NCBI GenBank assembly: GCA_016234595.1
Contig: JACRBG010000026.1
Location: forward strand, 106,706 to 170,705
Source: Chloroflexota bacterium
GTDB taxonomy: Bacteria; Chloroflexota; Anaerolineae; Aggregatilineales; J027
Length of the DNA stretch: 64,000 nt
Direction: 5' to 3'
A program made the translations under genes and the position numbers. The notes below the pieces were generated by a model. It saw only the letters and a program-made list of their open reading frames with translations. It ran no database searches and was not told the DNA's origin. How positions within the stretch are numbered: position 1 is the stretch's first letter; every line of letters begins with the position of its first letter. Shown here piece by piece: positions 18,212 through 26,699 of the stretch.

Positions 18212-19897
18212 ATGTCTTTAGACACCCTTTTGCAAGAACTAAAAAGCCCCAATGACCGTATCCGCCTGCGGGCCATGTTCCAACTTGGCATTTTAGGCGA
18301 CCCAGCTGCCATACCAGCACTTGAAGAAATTCATACCAATGATCCAGTACCTCAACTTAAAAACGTGGCACGGGCAGCGGCCCAACATATTCAAGAGACC
18401 AAAACTGTTGACCGAGTTAAAGATGCCGAGTTGGATGTTGTTTGGACTCAGCAATTCCTAAAATTTGTCGAGGGAACGGGGATTTTTATGACCCTCGATG
18501 TGAGTGATTTAGCTGAGGGTGTTTCGGCCCAAGCAGGTGAGATTCTACGCCAAGCAGGGAAATCTGCACCGCCAATTGAGACCACCCCACCCCCTATTAC
18601 TGGTGCTGCACCGTCCGCCAATAGTCTGGCGGGTGCAATGCAAAATGTGGGTCAACCGTCAACTGCGGCTAATCCTATGCAAGAGTTGAACAAAAAATTC
18701 CAAGCCGCTACTGGTATGGAACGGACACGCCGAGGTGATGGAGGCACGCGCGTCGAAACCACAGGCGTCTATGAGATGTTATGGGATTGCGAGTTTTGTG
18801 GGACGAAAAAGCTGCTAGGGGTAACCCATCGGTTTTGCCCGAATTGCGGCTCACCCCAAAACGCGGAAAAACGCTATTTCCCCAAACCCGGTGAAGAAAT
18901 CGCGCTCGAAAACCATGTCTATCACGGCGTAGATTGGATATGCCCCTCGTGCGGGCAAGCTAATAGTGCCAATGCCAATTTCTGCGGATCGTGCGGGTCG
19001 GATAAGACAGGGGCTAAAACAGCCAGCTTGCGTGATGACCCCTCTAAAGCAATGGCTGCTGGAACAGCAGGGGCAGTAGGTACTGGCGCAAACGCCATCG
19101 CCGATGGCTTTCAGGCGCGTGACCTTGCCCAAGAGCGTTTCGATGCGGATATGCAGCGTATTCAAACCGAAGAAAAAATCGTGGCTCGTAACCGACCCAT
19201 TTTCTTAGGGCTGCGACGCAAAGAACTCAGTATCATCGGCGTAGTCACATTTTTGGTGACAAGTATTGTGGCGGGTGTTTTTGCCTTCACCTATAAGAAA
19301 ACTGAAAACTTGGTGGTTTCGGGTCATCAGTGGGAGCGTATCATCCATATTGATGAGTTTAAACAGGTCGACGAGACCCAAGATTGCGTCAACATGCCTT
19401 CGGATGCCTACGATGTCAGCCGTCATACTGAAACACGCACCCGCAAAGTGGCCGACGGTCAGACATGCCGGGAGGAATGCAATACTCAACGAGTTGATCA
19501 AGGGGACGGTTCGTTCCGCAGTGAACGGGTTTGCCATGACGTCTGTACCACTAAGTATCGGGATGAGCGATACACCGTTGATGTCTGCAATTATTCCATT
19601 GACCGTTGGAAAGATGGGCGGGATGTTAAAGCCAATGGCAAAAGTAGCAGTCCCGAACCCTATTGGCCGGACTACACCCTTGCAAGCGGGTCAGGGTCGC
19701 GCAATTTAGGGCAGGAAAAAGTAGATAGCCGCGAAGAAAATTACATTTTGCTGTTTGAGCGCGACAACGGCGAACAAGCCAAATGTGAGTACGATTCCAT
19801 GTCGGTTTGGAATCAATTTACCGATAATCAAGCGGTGCGGATGGATTTTAATCTGCTTGGCAAACCGGTGTGCGATACGTTGAAAGCTAAAAATTAG
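18212..19897 (+). CDS. HEAT-repeat, double zinc-ribbon, single-pass membrane protein
   Basis: The 561-residue protein has no recognised named family. Residues 1 to about 65 are HEAT-like helices (SPNDRIRLRAMFQLGILGDP). A low-complexity linker rich in Ala, Pro and Thr follows. Two zinc ribbons come next: CEFC...CPNC at about 192-215 and CPSC...CGSC at about 249-270. A membrane segment lies at about 337-357 (IIGVVTFLVTSIVAGVFAF). The external C-terminal domain of about 200 residues is cysteine-rich (CREECN, VCHDVC, DVCNY) and probably disulfide-bonded. The layout suggests a cytoplasmic sensing or binding part joined to an outside domain. Function is unknown. Confidence 0.75.
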   Translation: MSLDTLLQELKSPNDRIRLRAMFQLGILGDPAAIPALEEIHTNDPVPQLKNVARAAAQHIQETKTVDRVKDAELDVVWTQQFLKFVEGTGIFMTLDVSDLAEGVSAQAGEILRQAGKSAPPIETTPPPITGAAPSANSLAGAMQNVGQPSTAANPMQELNKKFQAATGMERTRRGDGGTRVETTGVYEMLWDCEFCGTKKLLGVTHRFCPNCGSPQNAEKRYFPKPGEEIALENHVYHGVDWICPSCGQANSANANFCGSCGSDKTGAKTASLRDDPSKAMAAGTAGAVGTGANAIADGFQARDLAQERFDADMQRIQTEEKIVARNRPIFLGLRRKELSIIGVVTFLVTSIVAGVFAFTYKKTENLVVSGHQWERIIHIDEFKQVDETQDCVNMPSDAYDVSRHTETRTRKVADGQTCREECNTQRVDQGDGSFRSERVCHDVCTTKYRDERYTVDVCNYSIDRWKDGRDVKANGKSSSPEPYWPDYTLASGSGSRNLGQEKVDSREENYILLFERDNGEQAKCEYDSMSVWNQFTDNQAVRMDFNLLGKPVCDTLKAKN

Positions 19898-19911
19898 GGG
19901 ATGATTTTATG

Positions 19912-19973
19912 GAGGTGACGATACCAAACCCGACGTTTTTACGACATAAAGGGTCAGGGGTATACGTCACCTC
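19912..19973. repeat. Inverted repeat upstream of the TIR-like gene
   Basis: GAGGTGACG (19912-19920) pairs with CGTCACCTC (19965-19973), extended by TACC/GGTA after one unpaired base. The gap of about 160 bases between the zinc-ribbon gene and the TIR-like gene holds this element and no clear gene. No U tract follows it, so it is not a typical terminator. Confidence 0.55.
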
Positions 19974-20057
19974 TCAGTTAGCATGAGATGGGTTGGAGCC
20001 TAAGCAGTTTCGCCGACGACCTCTTTAATTTACCTTAAAGAAAACGAAAAGTGGAAT

Positions 20058-20543
20058 ATGCAGATTTTCATCACTTATGCACCTGAAGATGAAACCCTTG
20101 CGGCATCTCTGGCGTATGACCTGCGTCGGATGGGAGCCGATGTGTGGCTTGGTTCCGACAGCGCCTCTAGCAATGATGCAGCGGCTTGGGCATTGGGCGT
20201 TGAAGATGCCCTCAATAATTCGGATATGCTTTTGGTCATCGCCAGCCCTAGCGCGCTACGCGAGAGTTATATTGCCAGCGATTTTCGGCGTTTTCTGACA
20301 GCCGGTCGGCCTGTGATGGTTGCGACAGCAGCCACCTGCCCCAATATGCCAGAACTGCTACGGCGACGCAACCCTGTTGATTTCTCACGAGGCTATACAG
20401 CGGCTTTTCATCGTCTGACCACCATGATGATTGATCGCGCTACCCGTAGTATCATACGCAGTCCTCTACAGGCCGCTATCACCGACGACCTGATTTATCG
20501 CTATCAACGTTTCTATAATTCCGGCAATTTTTATTCAGATTAA
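20058..20543 (+). CDS. TIR-like domain protein, 161 residues
   Basis: The first 120 or so residues resemble a TIR/TIR_2 domain: beta-A IFITYAPED, then LAYDLRRMGADVWLGSD, the central SDMLLVIASPSALRESYIASDFRRF and a last strand with PVMVATAA. TIR domains mediate protein contacts or cleave NAD. The position where NAD-cleaving TIRs carry the catalytic glutamate (in an SxxSxWxxxE-type helix) here reads ALRESYIASDF, so NADase activity is doubtful. The C-terminal 40 residues are helical and end in Tyr-rich ITDDLIYRYQRFYNSG. It lies alone between a zinc-ribbon gene and an aldehyde dehydrogenase with its own promoter. No immune effector gene is adjacent. Confidence 0.7.
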   Translation: MQIFITYAPEDETLAASLAYDLRRMGADVWLGSDSASSNDAAAWALGVEDALNNSDMLLVIASPSALRESYIASDFRRFLTAGRPVMVATAATCPNMPELLRRRNPVDFSRGYTAAFHRLTTMMIDRATRSIIRSPLQAAITDDLIYRYQRFYNSGNFYSD

Positions 20544-20554
20544 CCCTTTCTCGC

Positions 20555-20560
20555 TATAAT
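20555..20560 (+). promoter_or_regulatory. -10 box for the aldehyde dehydrogenase gene
   Basis: A consensus TATAAT lies 37 bases before the GTG start. It sits inside an 8-bp inverted repeat, CCCTTTCT (20544-20551) with AGAAAGGG (20582-20589), whose right arm contains the ribosome site. No good -35 is visible. Confidence 0.4.
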
Positions 20561-20597
20561 TAGACACCGTGTAGCTACCATAGAAAGGGCCGCCACC

Positions 20598-22097
20598 GTG
20601 TCGAATGCTTTACTGCCTTTAAGCGAGAATGAAATTAACACCATTATCACGCGGGTGATGCGTGACATCGGCACGACCTATCAACCGATGGGTCGTACGC
20701 CTTTGGAAGCCCTGCCCACGATGGCGGATGCCATTCCCCCAGCCCATTTGCGGGAGCTTGGCACTGAGCTGGGCTATGGTATTCACCCCACCTTAGAAGA
20801 TGCCATCGTTGCCGCAAATCAGGCCTATCGGGATTTGCATGATTTGCCATTGAGCGTCCGCAACAAGATGATTGTGGCGATTCGGCAGATGGCTAATGAA
20901 AACGCGGTGCTGTTGGCGCAATTGGCCCACAGTGAAACCGGCATGGGGCGGGCTGAAGATAAAATTACCAAAAATTGGATGAACGCCAATTTGACCCCCG
21001 GCCCGGAATATTTGACCACCGAAGCCTTCAGCGGGGATGGTGGGTTGACGATTACAGAATATGCGCCCTTTGGTGTCATCGGCAGCATTATCCCCAGCAC
21101 CAATCCAACCAGTACGGTTATCAACAACACCATTAGCATGGTCAGCGCAGGTAATGCTGTTGTATTTAATGCGCATCCTTCGGCTAAACGCGCCAGCAAT
21201 TACACTATCCAATTATTGAATCAAGCTATTTTGAGTGCGGGTGGCCCAGCCAATTTATTGTCCGCTTGTATTGACCCCACCATCGAAACAGCTACCCAAT
21301 TGATGCACCATCCGCGTGTACGGGTTTTAGTTGTCACAGGCGGGGCGGGTGTGGTCGGTGCTGCGATGAAATCTGGCAAGCGGGCCATTTGTGCAGGGCC
21401 GGGTAACCCACCTGCTGTTGTGGATGAAACCGCCGATCTGGAACAGGCCGGACGCGATATTGTGCGCGGTGGCTCATTTGACAATAACATCATCTGCACG
21501 ACTGAAAAAGGCACGTTTGTGGTGGATCGCGTTGCCAGCGATTTGATTGAGGCCATGGCCGCACATGGCGGGTATGTGCTAACTTCGTGGCAAGTACGGC
21601 GCTTGTGGAGCATTGTGTGCAGAGAAGATCATGGCCCGGGGCAAGCGGCTTATATGCACAAAGAATTCATCGGCCAAAATGCCAGTGTTCTGCTACGTGA
21701 ACTTGGAATTAAGGTAGGGCCAGAGATACGCCAAATTGTGGCCGAAGTTGAACCCGACCACCCGCTTGTTTGGACAGAACAGATGATGCCGTTAATGCCC
21801 GTTGTGCGGATGCCCGATGTCTCCAGTGCGATTGATTTGGCATGGCGCAGCGAACATGGCTATCGCCATACAGCAGTCATCCATAGCAAAAATGTTGATC
21901 ACATGACGCATATGGCTCGGCTGATGGACTGCTCGATTTTTGTGAAGAACGGCCCCAGTTTTGCAGGTTTGGGGGTCGAAGGCGAAGGGTATTGTTCGTA
22001 TACTATCGCCAGCCCTACGGGCGAAGGCCTGACCACATGCCGCAGCTTTTCGCGGTTACGGCGCTGCGCCTTAAAGGACAATTTTAGAATAGTCTAA
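20598..22097 (+). CDS. CoA-acylating aldehyde dehydrogenase (EutE/PduP-like)
   Basis: The 499-residue NAD-dependent enzyme should interconvert an aldehyde plus CoA with the acyl-CoA. The catalytic cysteine is Cys300 in GSFDNNIICTTEK, which matches the FDNNLPC-type motif of EutE and PduP. YAPFGVIGSIIPSTNPT and the nucleotide-binding VTGGAGVV also fit. The start is GTG with AGAAAGGG upstream. An N-terminal extension of about 70 residues opens with the amphipathic helix SENEINTIITRVMRDI, which looks like the microcompartment-targeting peptides of this family. No shell, diol dehydratase or ethanolamine lyase genes are nearby, so it may act as a soluble enzyme here. Confidence 0.88.
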   Translation: MSNALLPLSENEINTIITRVMRDIGTTYQPMGRTPLEALPTMADAIPPAHLRELGTELGYGIHPTLEDAIVAANQAYRDLHDLPLSVRNKMIVAIRQMANENAVLLAQLAHSETGMGRAEDKITKNWMNANLTPGPEYLTTEAFSGDGGLTITEYAPFGVIGSIIPSTNPTSTVINNTISMVSAGNAVVFNAHPSAKRASNYTIQLLNQAILSAGGPANLLSACIDPTIETATQLMHHPRVRVLVVTGGAGVVGAAMKSGKRAICAGPGNPPAVVDETADLEQAGRDIVRGGSFDNNIICTTEKGTFVVDRVASDLIEAMAAHGGYVLTSWQVRRLWSIVCREDHGPGQAAYMHKEFIGQNASVLLRELGIKVGPEIRQIVAEVEPDHPLVWTEQMMPLMPVVRMPDVSSAIDLAWRSEHGYRHTAVIHSKNVDHMTHMARLMDCSIFVKNGPSFAGLGVEGEGYCSYTIASPTGEGLTTCRSFSRLRRCALKDNFRIV

Positions 22098-22151
22098 AAG
22101 GCTGATTTCTTTCAGTTTTTTTTCATAGCCCCTACCAAAAACTATTAGCCT

Positions 22152-22197
22152 CTGCTAGAATATACTTAACGCTCGTTAAGTTAGCCTAGCAGTTTTT
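22152..22197 (+). terminator. Terminator after the aldehyde dehydrogenase gene
   Basis: Nested dyads make a long hairpin: outer arms CTGCTAG (22152-22158) and CTAGCAG (22186-22192), inner arms ACTTAACG/CGTTAAGT (22164-22181), then five T. A weaker CTGA/TCAG stem followed by eight T lies just upstream, near 22101-22123. Confidence 0.7.
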
Positions 22198-22309
22198 CGT
22201 TTAGTATTTTTTCGCAACGCCGTAACTTATCAACACGTAATGAATTATAGCCTTTAAGAAATTTCCATTTCATTCGGCGTCTAAAAATTATTATCGTGTG
22301 GGGGACAAT

Positions 22310-23125
22310 ATGCTCTATACCCTCTGGCTAAAACTCAGGGAGCTATTAACTGGTACACCCAGTCTACAATTTCAAACAGAGGCCATGAGTGCCAGCCCAA
22401 GTTATGAGCAGTTTCGCAATCTGTTCCGCGAATGGGTCTGGTATCGGGATTGGTTTGGCAATTCCCTGCGGGAACGCTGGCCTTTATTAGTGTTCCTAAT
22501 TGCCTTCCAGTCGCTCTATTTCCCCATCAATCAGGTAGTAAGTGGTGGGGTACATCTTTATATTCCCCAAATTGACGGGAACATCCCACGCCTGTCTATC
22601 TTCGTCATCCCCTATGCGCTGGGTTTTGGCCTAATGCCGTTCTTCCCATTGATTGCCGCGTGGAAATTTCCGCGTCAATTGTTCCAAGAATATACCCTCG
22701 CATTTTTTAGCGTCATGGTAATTGGCTTTACCATTTGGCTGGTGATGCCTGCTTATATCGTCAAACATTCATTTGAGCCGCATGGTTTTTTTGACCACCT
22801 GCTCTATCAATTGTATGATGGCGATTCGACCTATGGCACGCACAATTCGTTCCCTAGCAGCCATGTCTATTATGTTACGCTGGCAATGGTCTACTTCTGG
22901 CGGAAATGGCCCAAGCAGTGGATTTCGTGGGCGACTTTCACAGTTGCCAACGCCGCAAGTACAGTGTTTACCCATCAACATTATTTCGCCGATGTCGTCG
23001 CAGGATTTGCGCTGACATGGTTTGTGGTTTGGCTGACCTGCCGTCATTTACTGCCCTTTATCCGCCGCCGCGAGGTTCATTTTGGGGTAGCCGATATACA
23101 CGGCAAGAGCCTACATCGTCGCTAA
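22310..23125 (+). CDS. PAP2-superfamily membrane phosphatase
   Basis: The 271-residue protein is an integral membrane protein with about six hydrophobic segments. Its PAP2 motifs are HNSFPSSHVYY (motif 2, about residues 178-188) and THQHYFADVVAG (motif 3), which contribute the catalytic histidines. The classical KxxxxxxRP motif 1 is not obvious. Members dephosphorylate lipid phosphates or transfer polar head groups such as inositol phosphate. The ATG at 22310 was preferred to the GTG at 22298 because GGGGGA lies just before it. It stands alone between a terminator and a small opposite-strand gene. The substrate is unknown. Confidence 0.8.
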   Translation: MLYTLWLKLRELLTGTPSLQFQTEAMSASPSYEQFRNLFREWVWYRDWFGNSLRERWPLLVFLIAFQSLYFPINQVVSGGVHLYIPQIDGNIPRLSIFVIPYALGFGLMPFFPLIAAWKFPRQLFQEYTLAFFSVMVIGFTIWLVMPAYIVKHSFEPHGFFDHLLYQLYDGDSTYGTHNSFPSSHVYYVTLAMVYFWRKWPKQWISWATFTVANAASTVFTHQHYFADVVAGFALTWFVVWLTCRHLLPFIRRREVHFGVADIHGKSLHRR

Positions 23126-23163
23126 AAAGCCTAGGATAGAAAAAATCAGCCAGCATCCATAGG

Positions 23164-23286
23164 CTAACTCTTCTGTTCGGCCCGCACACCATTAATGATG
23201 ATACGCCCACCTGTATCGAAACGTGTATCATTTTCCTGACCCTGCAAGGCCTCCATTGCGGATGCCATGTCAGGCGCATTTTTCAT
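23164..23286 (-). CDS. Small protein, 40 residues
   Basis: A short gene is encoded opposite its neighbours. The ATG at 23286 has a GAGGAG ribosome site 10 bases upstream. The product is soluble and starts MKNAPDMASAMEALQGQEND; the C-terminal half is TRFDTGGRIIINGVRAEQKS. It has a helix-then-hairpin look and no cysteines or membrane segment. I recognise no family. The good ribosome site and the otherwise empty 220-base gap support it; conservation would have to be tested. Confidence 0.5.
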   Translation of the reverse strand: MKNAPDMASAMEALQGQENDTRFDTGGRIIINGVRAEQKS

Positions 23287-23442
23287 CGTAGGAACGCTCC
23301 TCGTTGGTCGCAGTGAGCATACTCGCTGAAAAACTCTCAGATATAGGTGGCTAAAAACATCGGCGCCGATGTGGTACTTCTGGCGGCCTCAGCGACATCT
23401 TTTTGCGACTTTTTCTATCTACACGCCCTTCAGCTATTCCGC

Positions 23443-23448
23443 TATAAT
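23443..23448 (+). promoter_or_regulatory. -10 box upstream of the YhhQ-like gene
   Basis: TATAAT lies 40 bases before the ATG at 23488. It falls inside the in-frame extension that reaches back to 23347, which supports the downstream start. No clear -35. Confidence 0.4.
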
Positions 23449-23487
23449 CAACTTCATTCCCATCCAATCAGCCAATTTGAAAACATT

Positions 23488-24219
23488 ATGCAACCAACAT
23501 CATCACGCATCCAATATCGCTACTATGACCTTGTCATGGCAACCTTTGTAACTGTGCTGCTTCTGAGTAATCTTTTGAGTAGCGCCAAAATTATTGACAT
23601 TGGCCTCGGCAGTGTTGGCTCATTGGCCTTCATTTTCGATGCGGGGACGATTGTCTTTCCCATCTCCTATATTTTTGGCGACATCCTAACTGAAGTGTAT
23701 GGTTATAAGCGCTCCCGTCGAGTCATCTGGATGGGCTTTGGTGCGTCAGTATTGATGGCGCTCTGTGTTTGGGTGGTGGGCCTCCTTCCCGGTGAAGCCT
23801 ATTGGGTTGATAGCACAGGCCAGAGTGCCTATGATGCCATTCTTGGCGGCATCCCCAATTTGATTGTTGCCAGTCTTGCGGCTTATCTGGCAGGGGAATT
23901 TTTGAACAGCTTTGTGTTGGCAAAGTTGAAAGTAATTACCGAGGGCCGCTATCTGTGGGTACGCACCATCGGCAGTACCTTGATTGGCGAGGGAGCCGAC
24001 TCGATTATTTTTGTGGGAATTGCCACTTTGCTAGGCACACCGGGTTTTGTGCCAGAAATTATGCTCTCCCTCATCGCTACCAATTACATCCTCAAGGTGG
24101 GTATCGAGGCCGCCATGACCCCCGTGACCTATAAGGTAGTCAATACACTCAAGCGGGTCGAGAACGAAGATTACTATGACCGTGACACCGATTTCAATCC
24201 ATTTAAGCTCAGTGCTTAA
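23488..24219 (+). CDS. yhhQ: Queuosine-precursor transporter (YhhQ/VUT family)
   Basis: The 243-residue protein is an integral membrane transporter with about six segments, matching the VUT family that imports 7-cyano-7-deazaguanine or related queuosine precursors. Family landmarks are LLLSNLLSSAKI, FDAGTIVFPISYIFGDILTEVYGYKRSRR, VRTIGSTLIGEGADSIIF and TNYILKVGIEAAMTPVTYKVVN. The ATG at 23488 was chosen because the upstream in-frame region (from GTG 23347) is not transporter-like and contains a -10 box. It is followed after 14 bases by era, probably in one transcript. Confidence 0.9.
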   Translation: MQPTSSRIQYRYYDLVMATFVTVLLLSNLLSSAKIIDIGLGSVGSLAFIFDAGTIVFPISYIFGDILTEVYGYKRSRRVIWMGFGASVLMALCVWVVGLLPGEAYWVDSTGQSAYDAILGGIPNLIVASLAAYLAGEFLNSFVLAKLKVITEGRYLWVRTIGSTLIGEGADSIIFVGIATLLGTPGFVPEIMLSLIATNYILKVGIEAAMTPVTYKVVNTLKRVENEDYYDRDTDFNPFKLSA

Positions 24220-24233
24220 AGAAAGATTTTCTA

Positions 24234-25220
24234 ATGACTGATGCCGATAACATGCTGCCACCAACGAATCCCGACGACTTCACGGATGATGAAGCCTCCT
24301 TACCTGAAAATCATCGCAGTGGCTATGTCGCGGTTATTGGACGGCCCAATGTTGGCAAAAGCACCCTTATTAATGCCATACTTGGCGAAAAAATTGCTAT
24401 TGTCAGCCCCAAACCCCAGACAACGCGCTTGCGTCAATTGGGGATTTTAACCCGCCCTGACTTGCAAATTGTGTTTATTGACACCCCCGGCATCCACCAA
24501 CCGCGTAATGCCCTTGGCGAATTTATGGTTGAGGTGGCAGTGATGGCCCTGCAAGAAGCCGATGTGGTTTTGCTGGTCACAGATGCCAGTGAACCTGTCA
24601 CCGAGGCGGACAAAAATGTGGTCGAGATTTTGCAACAAGCTAGAGAAGATACCCGCAACCACTTGAAAGTCATTCATGTTTTGAACAAGGTGGATCGCGC
24701 CCCAAACCCTGAAAAATATCAGCAAAATTTTGAGGCCCAACGCGCCCTAGTGCCCGACGCCATCTGGACAACCACCATTGCTACCGACAAAACGGGGGTT
24801 GAAACCCTACTCAAGCTAATTATCGAACAACTCCCTCTCGGGCCGCGCTTTTATCCCGAAGATCAAATTTCTGACCTGCGCACCCGTGATATTGTAGGCG
24901 AAATGGTGCGCGAGGCCGTCTTGTTGCACACCGAAGAAGAAGTCCCGCATTCGGTTGCGGTTGAAGTTGAGGAGTTTTCGGAACGGGAAAATGGTGTCGT
25001 TTATATCAATGTTACTATCTATGTTGAGCGCGACAGTCAAAAAGGGATTATCATTGGACAAAAAGGTTTGATGATTAAAAAAATCTCGACCCATGCCCGC
25101 CGCGAAATTGAACGGTTTTTACAAACGCGGATTTATCTTGAGCCACATGTCAAGGTGTTGAAAAATTGGCGGAAGGACGAAAACGCCCTACGCCGACTAG
25201 GGTATCGCATTCAGCGTTAA
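24234..25220 (+). CDS. era: GTPase Era
   Basis: The 328-residue protein is the small-subunit assembly GTPase that binds the 16S rRNA 3' end. The G1 loop is GRPNVGKS at about 36-43, G2 is in PQTTR, G3 is DTPG and G4 is NKVD. The C-terminal KH domain carries GIIIGQKGLMIKKISTHARREIE. A 30-residue acidic N-terminal extension before the GTPase domain is not part of the core family. It begins 14 bases after the YhhQ-like gene and precedes two paralogous membrane proteins. Confidence 0.95.
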   Translation: MTDADNMLPPTNPDDFTDDEASLPENHRSGYVAVIGRPNVGKSTLINAILGEKIAIVSPKPQTTRLRQLGILTRPDLQIVFIDTPGIHQPRNALGEFMVEVAVMALQEADVVLLVTDASEPVTEADKNVVEILQQAREDTRNHLKVIHVLNKVDRAPNPEKYQQNFEAQRALVPDAIWTTTIATDKTGVETLLKLIIEQLPLGPRFYPEDQISDLRTRDIVGEMVREAVLLHTEEEVPHSVAVEVEEFSERENGVVYINVTIYVERDSQKGIIIGQKGLMIKKISTHARREIERFLQTRIYLEPHVKVLKNWRKDENALRRLGYRIQR

Positions 25221-25242
25221 AAGCCATTGGGAGTGAGGTGTA

Positions 25243-25983
25243 TTGACCAGCAAACTAGAAGTCATCGCCCCACCACAGCTTCGCCAGCGCAGACGATTGC
25301 GTTGGCGGCGCCTACTTCTCATCGGGTTAACAGGAGTAGCCTCAATTGGGCTGTGCATCACGCTTGCCCCGCTGATCGTGGTATTTATCATCTCACGTGG
25401 TAACCCCGACCCCATCCAAGAAAATTTTACCCCGGATGCTTCGAGTGCCCATCAGTACGAGCAAGTTTATGCCACTACAGTCGCCAGCATCAACATCCCC
25501 GGTGAATCATTTACCCTGACCTTCACCGATGCTCAATTTGCTTCTTGGCTGGACTTGCGTTATCAAAAAGCCACAAGTGATGAAATCGCTAACATTGAAC
25601 TACTCGATCAACTCCCCTTAAAATTTACCGAACTGCAAAATATCCAAGTTGCGTTTGACGACGAGATCATGTCGCTATATGCCGAAGTACCAGTTTCTAA
25701 GCGACTGACCCTGAGTATGACCCTTGATGCCCGCATCTATCCTGACAACGAACACCAACTTCAAGTCGAAGTGATTACCGCGCAAATCGGTTCAGTCGAG
25801 GTACCCGATAATCTTCGGGCGGAGCTGGCCGCGCCAATTTTAGATGCTCTAACGCAAAATCTTGAAATCAAAGCCGATTATCAGGTAGATTTAGTAACGA
25901 TGGACAATGGGCATTTTACGATTATCGGGCACATCAACAGCCCTCTGCCTACACCCGAAAAACAGGAAAGTGAAAATCCCTAA
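25243..25983 (+). CDS. Single-pass membrane protein, paralogue A
   Basis: The 246-residue protein starts at TTG with GAGTGAGGTG just upstream. It has an Arg-rich cytoplasmic tail, a membrane segment at about 24-50 (LLLIGLTGVASIGLCITLAPLIVVFII) and an external domain of about 190 residues. The domain starts SRGNPDPIQENF and ends DNGHFTIIGHIN. It is clearly related to the next protein: both have GNPD after the membrane segment, a W-L motif (FASWLDLRYQK against FESWLNVEYRN) and the same C-terminal strand. The family is unknown to me. Its stop overlaps the next start. Confidence 0.7.
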   Translation: MTSKLEVIAPPQLRQRRRLRWRRLLLIGLTGVASIGLCITLAPLIVVFIISRGNPDPIQENFTPDASSAHQYEQVYATTVASINIPGESFTLTFTDAQFASWLDLRYQKATSDEIANIELLDQLPLKFTELQNIQVAFDDEIMSLYAEVPVSKRLTLSMTLDARIYPDNEHQLQVEVITAQIGSVEVPDNLRAELAAPILDALTQNLEIKADYQVDLVTMDNGHFTIIGHINSPLPTPEKQESENP

Positions 25984-26699
25984 TGCAGCAGCCATATCCG
26001 CAATATCAGCCGCCTGTGTATGCAATGCAGCCGATGCCAAAAAAACGCCGATCGTTGAGTCCGGCGTGCGGCTGCTGTATGGGCATCCTTGTTTTGACCT
26101 TGTGTATTATGGGGATTCCATTGGCATGTATTGGCTTTTTTGTTTCGGGTAATCCTGACCAGTTGTATTCGGATTTTAAAGCCGATCCCACTGCTGCGGC
26201 TCAATATGATGTGCTTTTTGACAACGCGATTAAAGACGCCCGCAACGATGGCAGCTTTGATGTGCAGATTGAGCAGCGCGACTTTGAGTCGTGGCTGAAT
26301 GTAGAATATCGCAACAGCTTAACTGAGGGCACAACCTCAACCAGTTCTGATTTGCCCGACTGGGTTAACAACATCAAATTTCAAACCAAATTTGACAATG
26401 GGGAAATTACACTATTTGGTACAACCAAGTTTTCCGGCATTTCAGTGAATATGTTGGTTGTGTCGAAAGTGACTATCAATACGGATTCAACGACTCGTCC
26501 GACCCACCCGCTACTGGTTGAAGTAACCGAATTCAAAGCTGGTGCCATTGATATGCCAGAAAGTTTTCGCACCCAACTGGCCTCTGATATTGCCGATGGC
26601 CTCAGCGAGGAACTAACGCAAGTCAATCAACGTTATGAACTCTCGTCATTGACCATTGATAATGGGGTTATGGAATTTAGTGGGCATGTGGTGAGATAA
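25983..26699 (+). CDS. Single-pass membrane protein, paralogue B
   Basis: The 238-residue protein begins with a Pro/Gln/Tyr-rich cytoplasmic segment (MQQPYPQYQPPVYAMQPM), then a cysteine-containing membrane segment (CGCCMGILVLTLCIMGIPLA, about 30-49) and an external domain homologous to paralogue A. Its ATG overlaps the preceding TAA (TAATG), so the two are translationally coupled. The external domain has alternating hydrophobic strands, compatible with a lipid- or ligand-binding fold. The 3' end overlaps the convergent ribF end by 23 bases. Function unknown. Confidence 0.7.
   Translation: MQQPYPQYQPPVYAMQPMPKKRRSLSPACGCCMGILVLTLCIMGIPLACIGFFVSGNPDQLYSDFKADPTAAAQYDVLFDNAIKDARNDGSFDVQIEQRDFESWLNVEYRNSLTEGTTSTSSDLPDWVNNIKFQTKFDNGEITLFGTTKFSGISVNMLVVSKVTINTDSTTRPTHPLLVEVTEFKAGAIDMPESFRTQLASDIADGLSEELTQVNQRYELSSLTIDNGVMEFSGHVVR

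Noticed and set aside
19909..19986. A 25-residue frame (MEVTIPNPTFLRHKGSGVYV...) inside the inverted repeat.
   Set aside because: Too short, and its ends are dictated by the repeat arms; only the inverted repeat was kept.
22164..22181. ACTTAACGCTCGTTAAGT looks like a TetR-type operator.
   Set aside because: It is nested in a larger hairpin followed by five T directly after a gene, so a terminator is the simpler reading.
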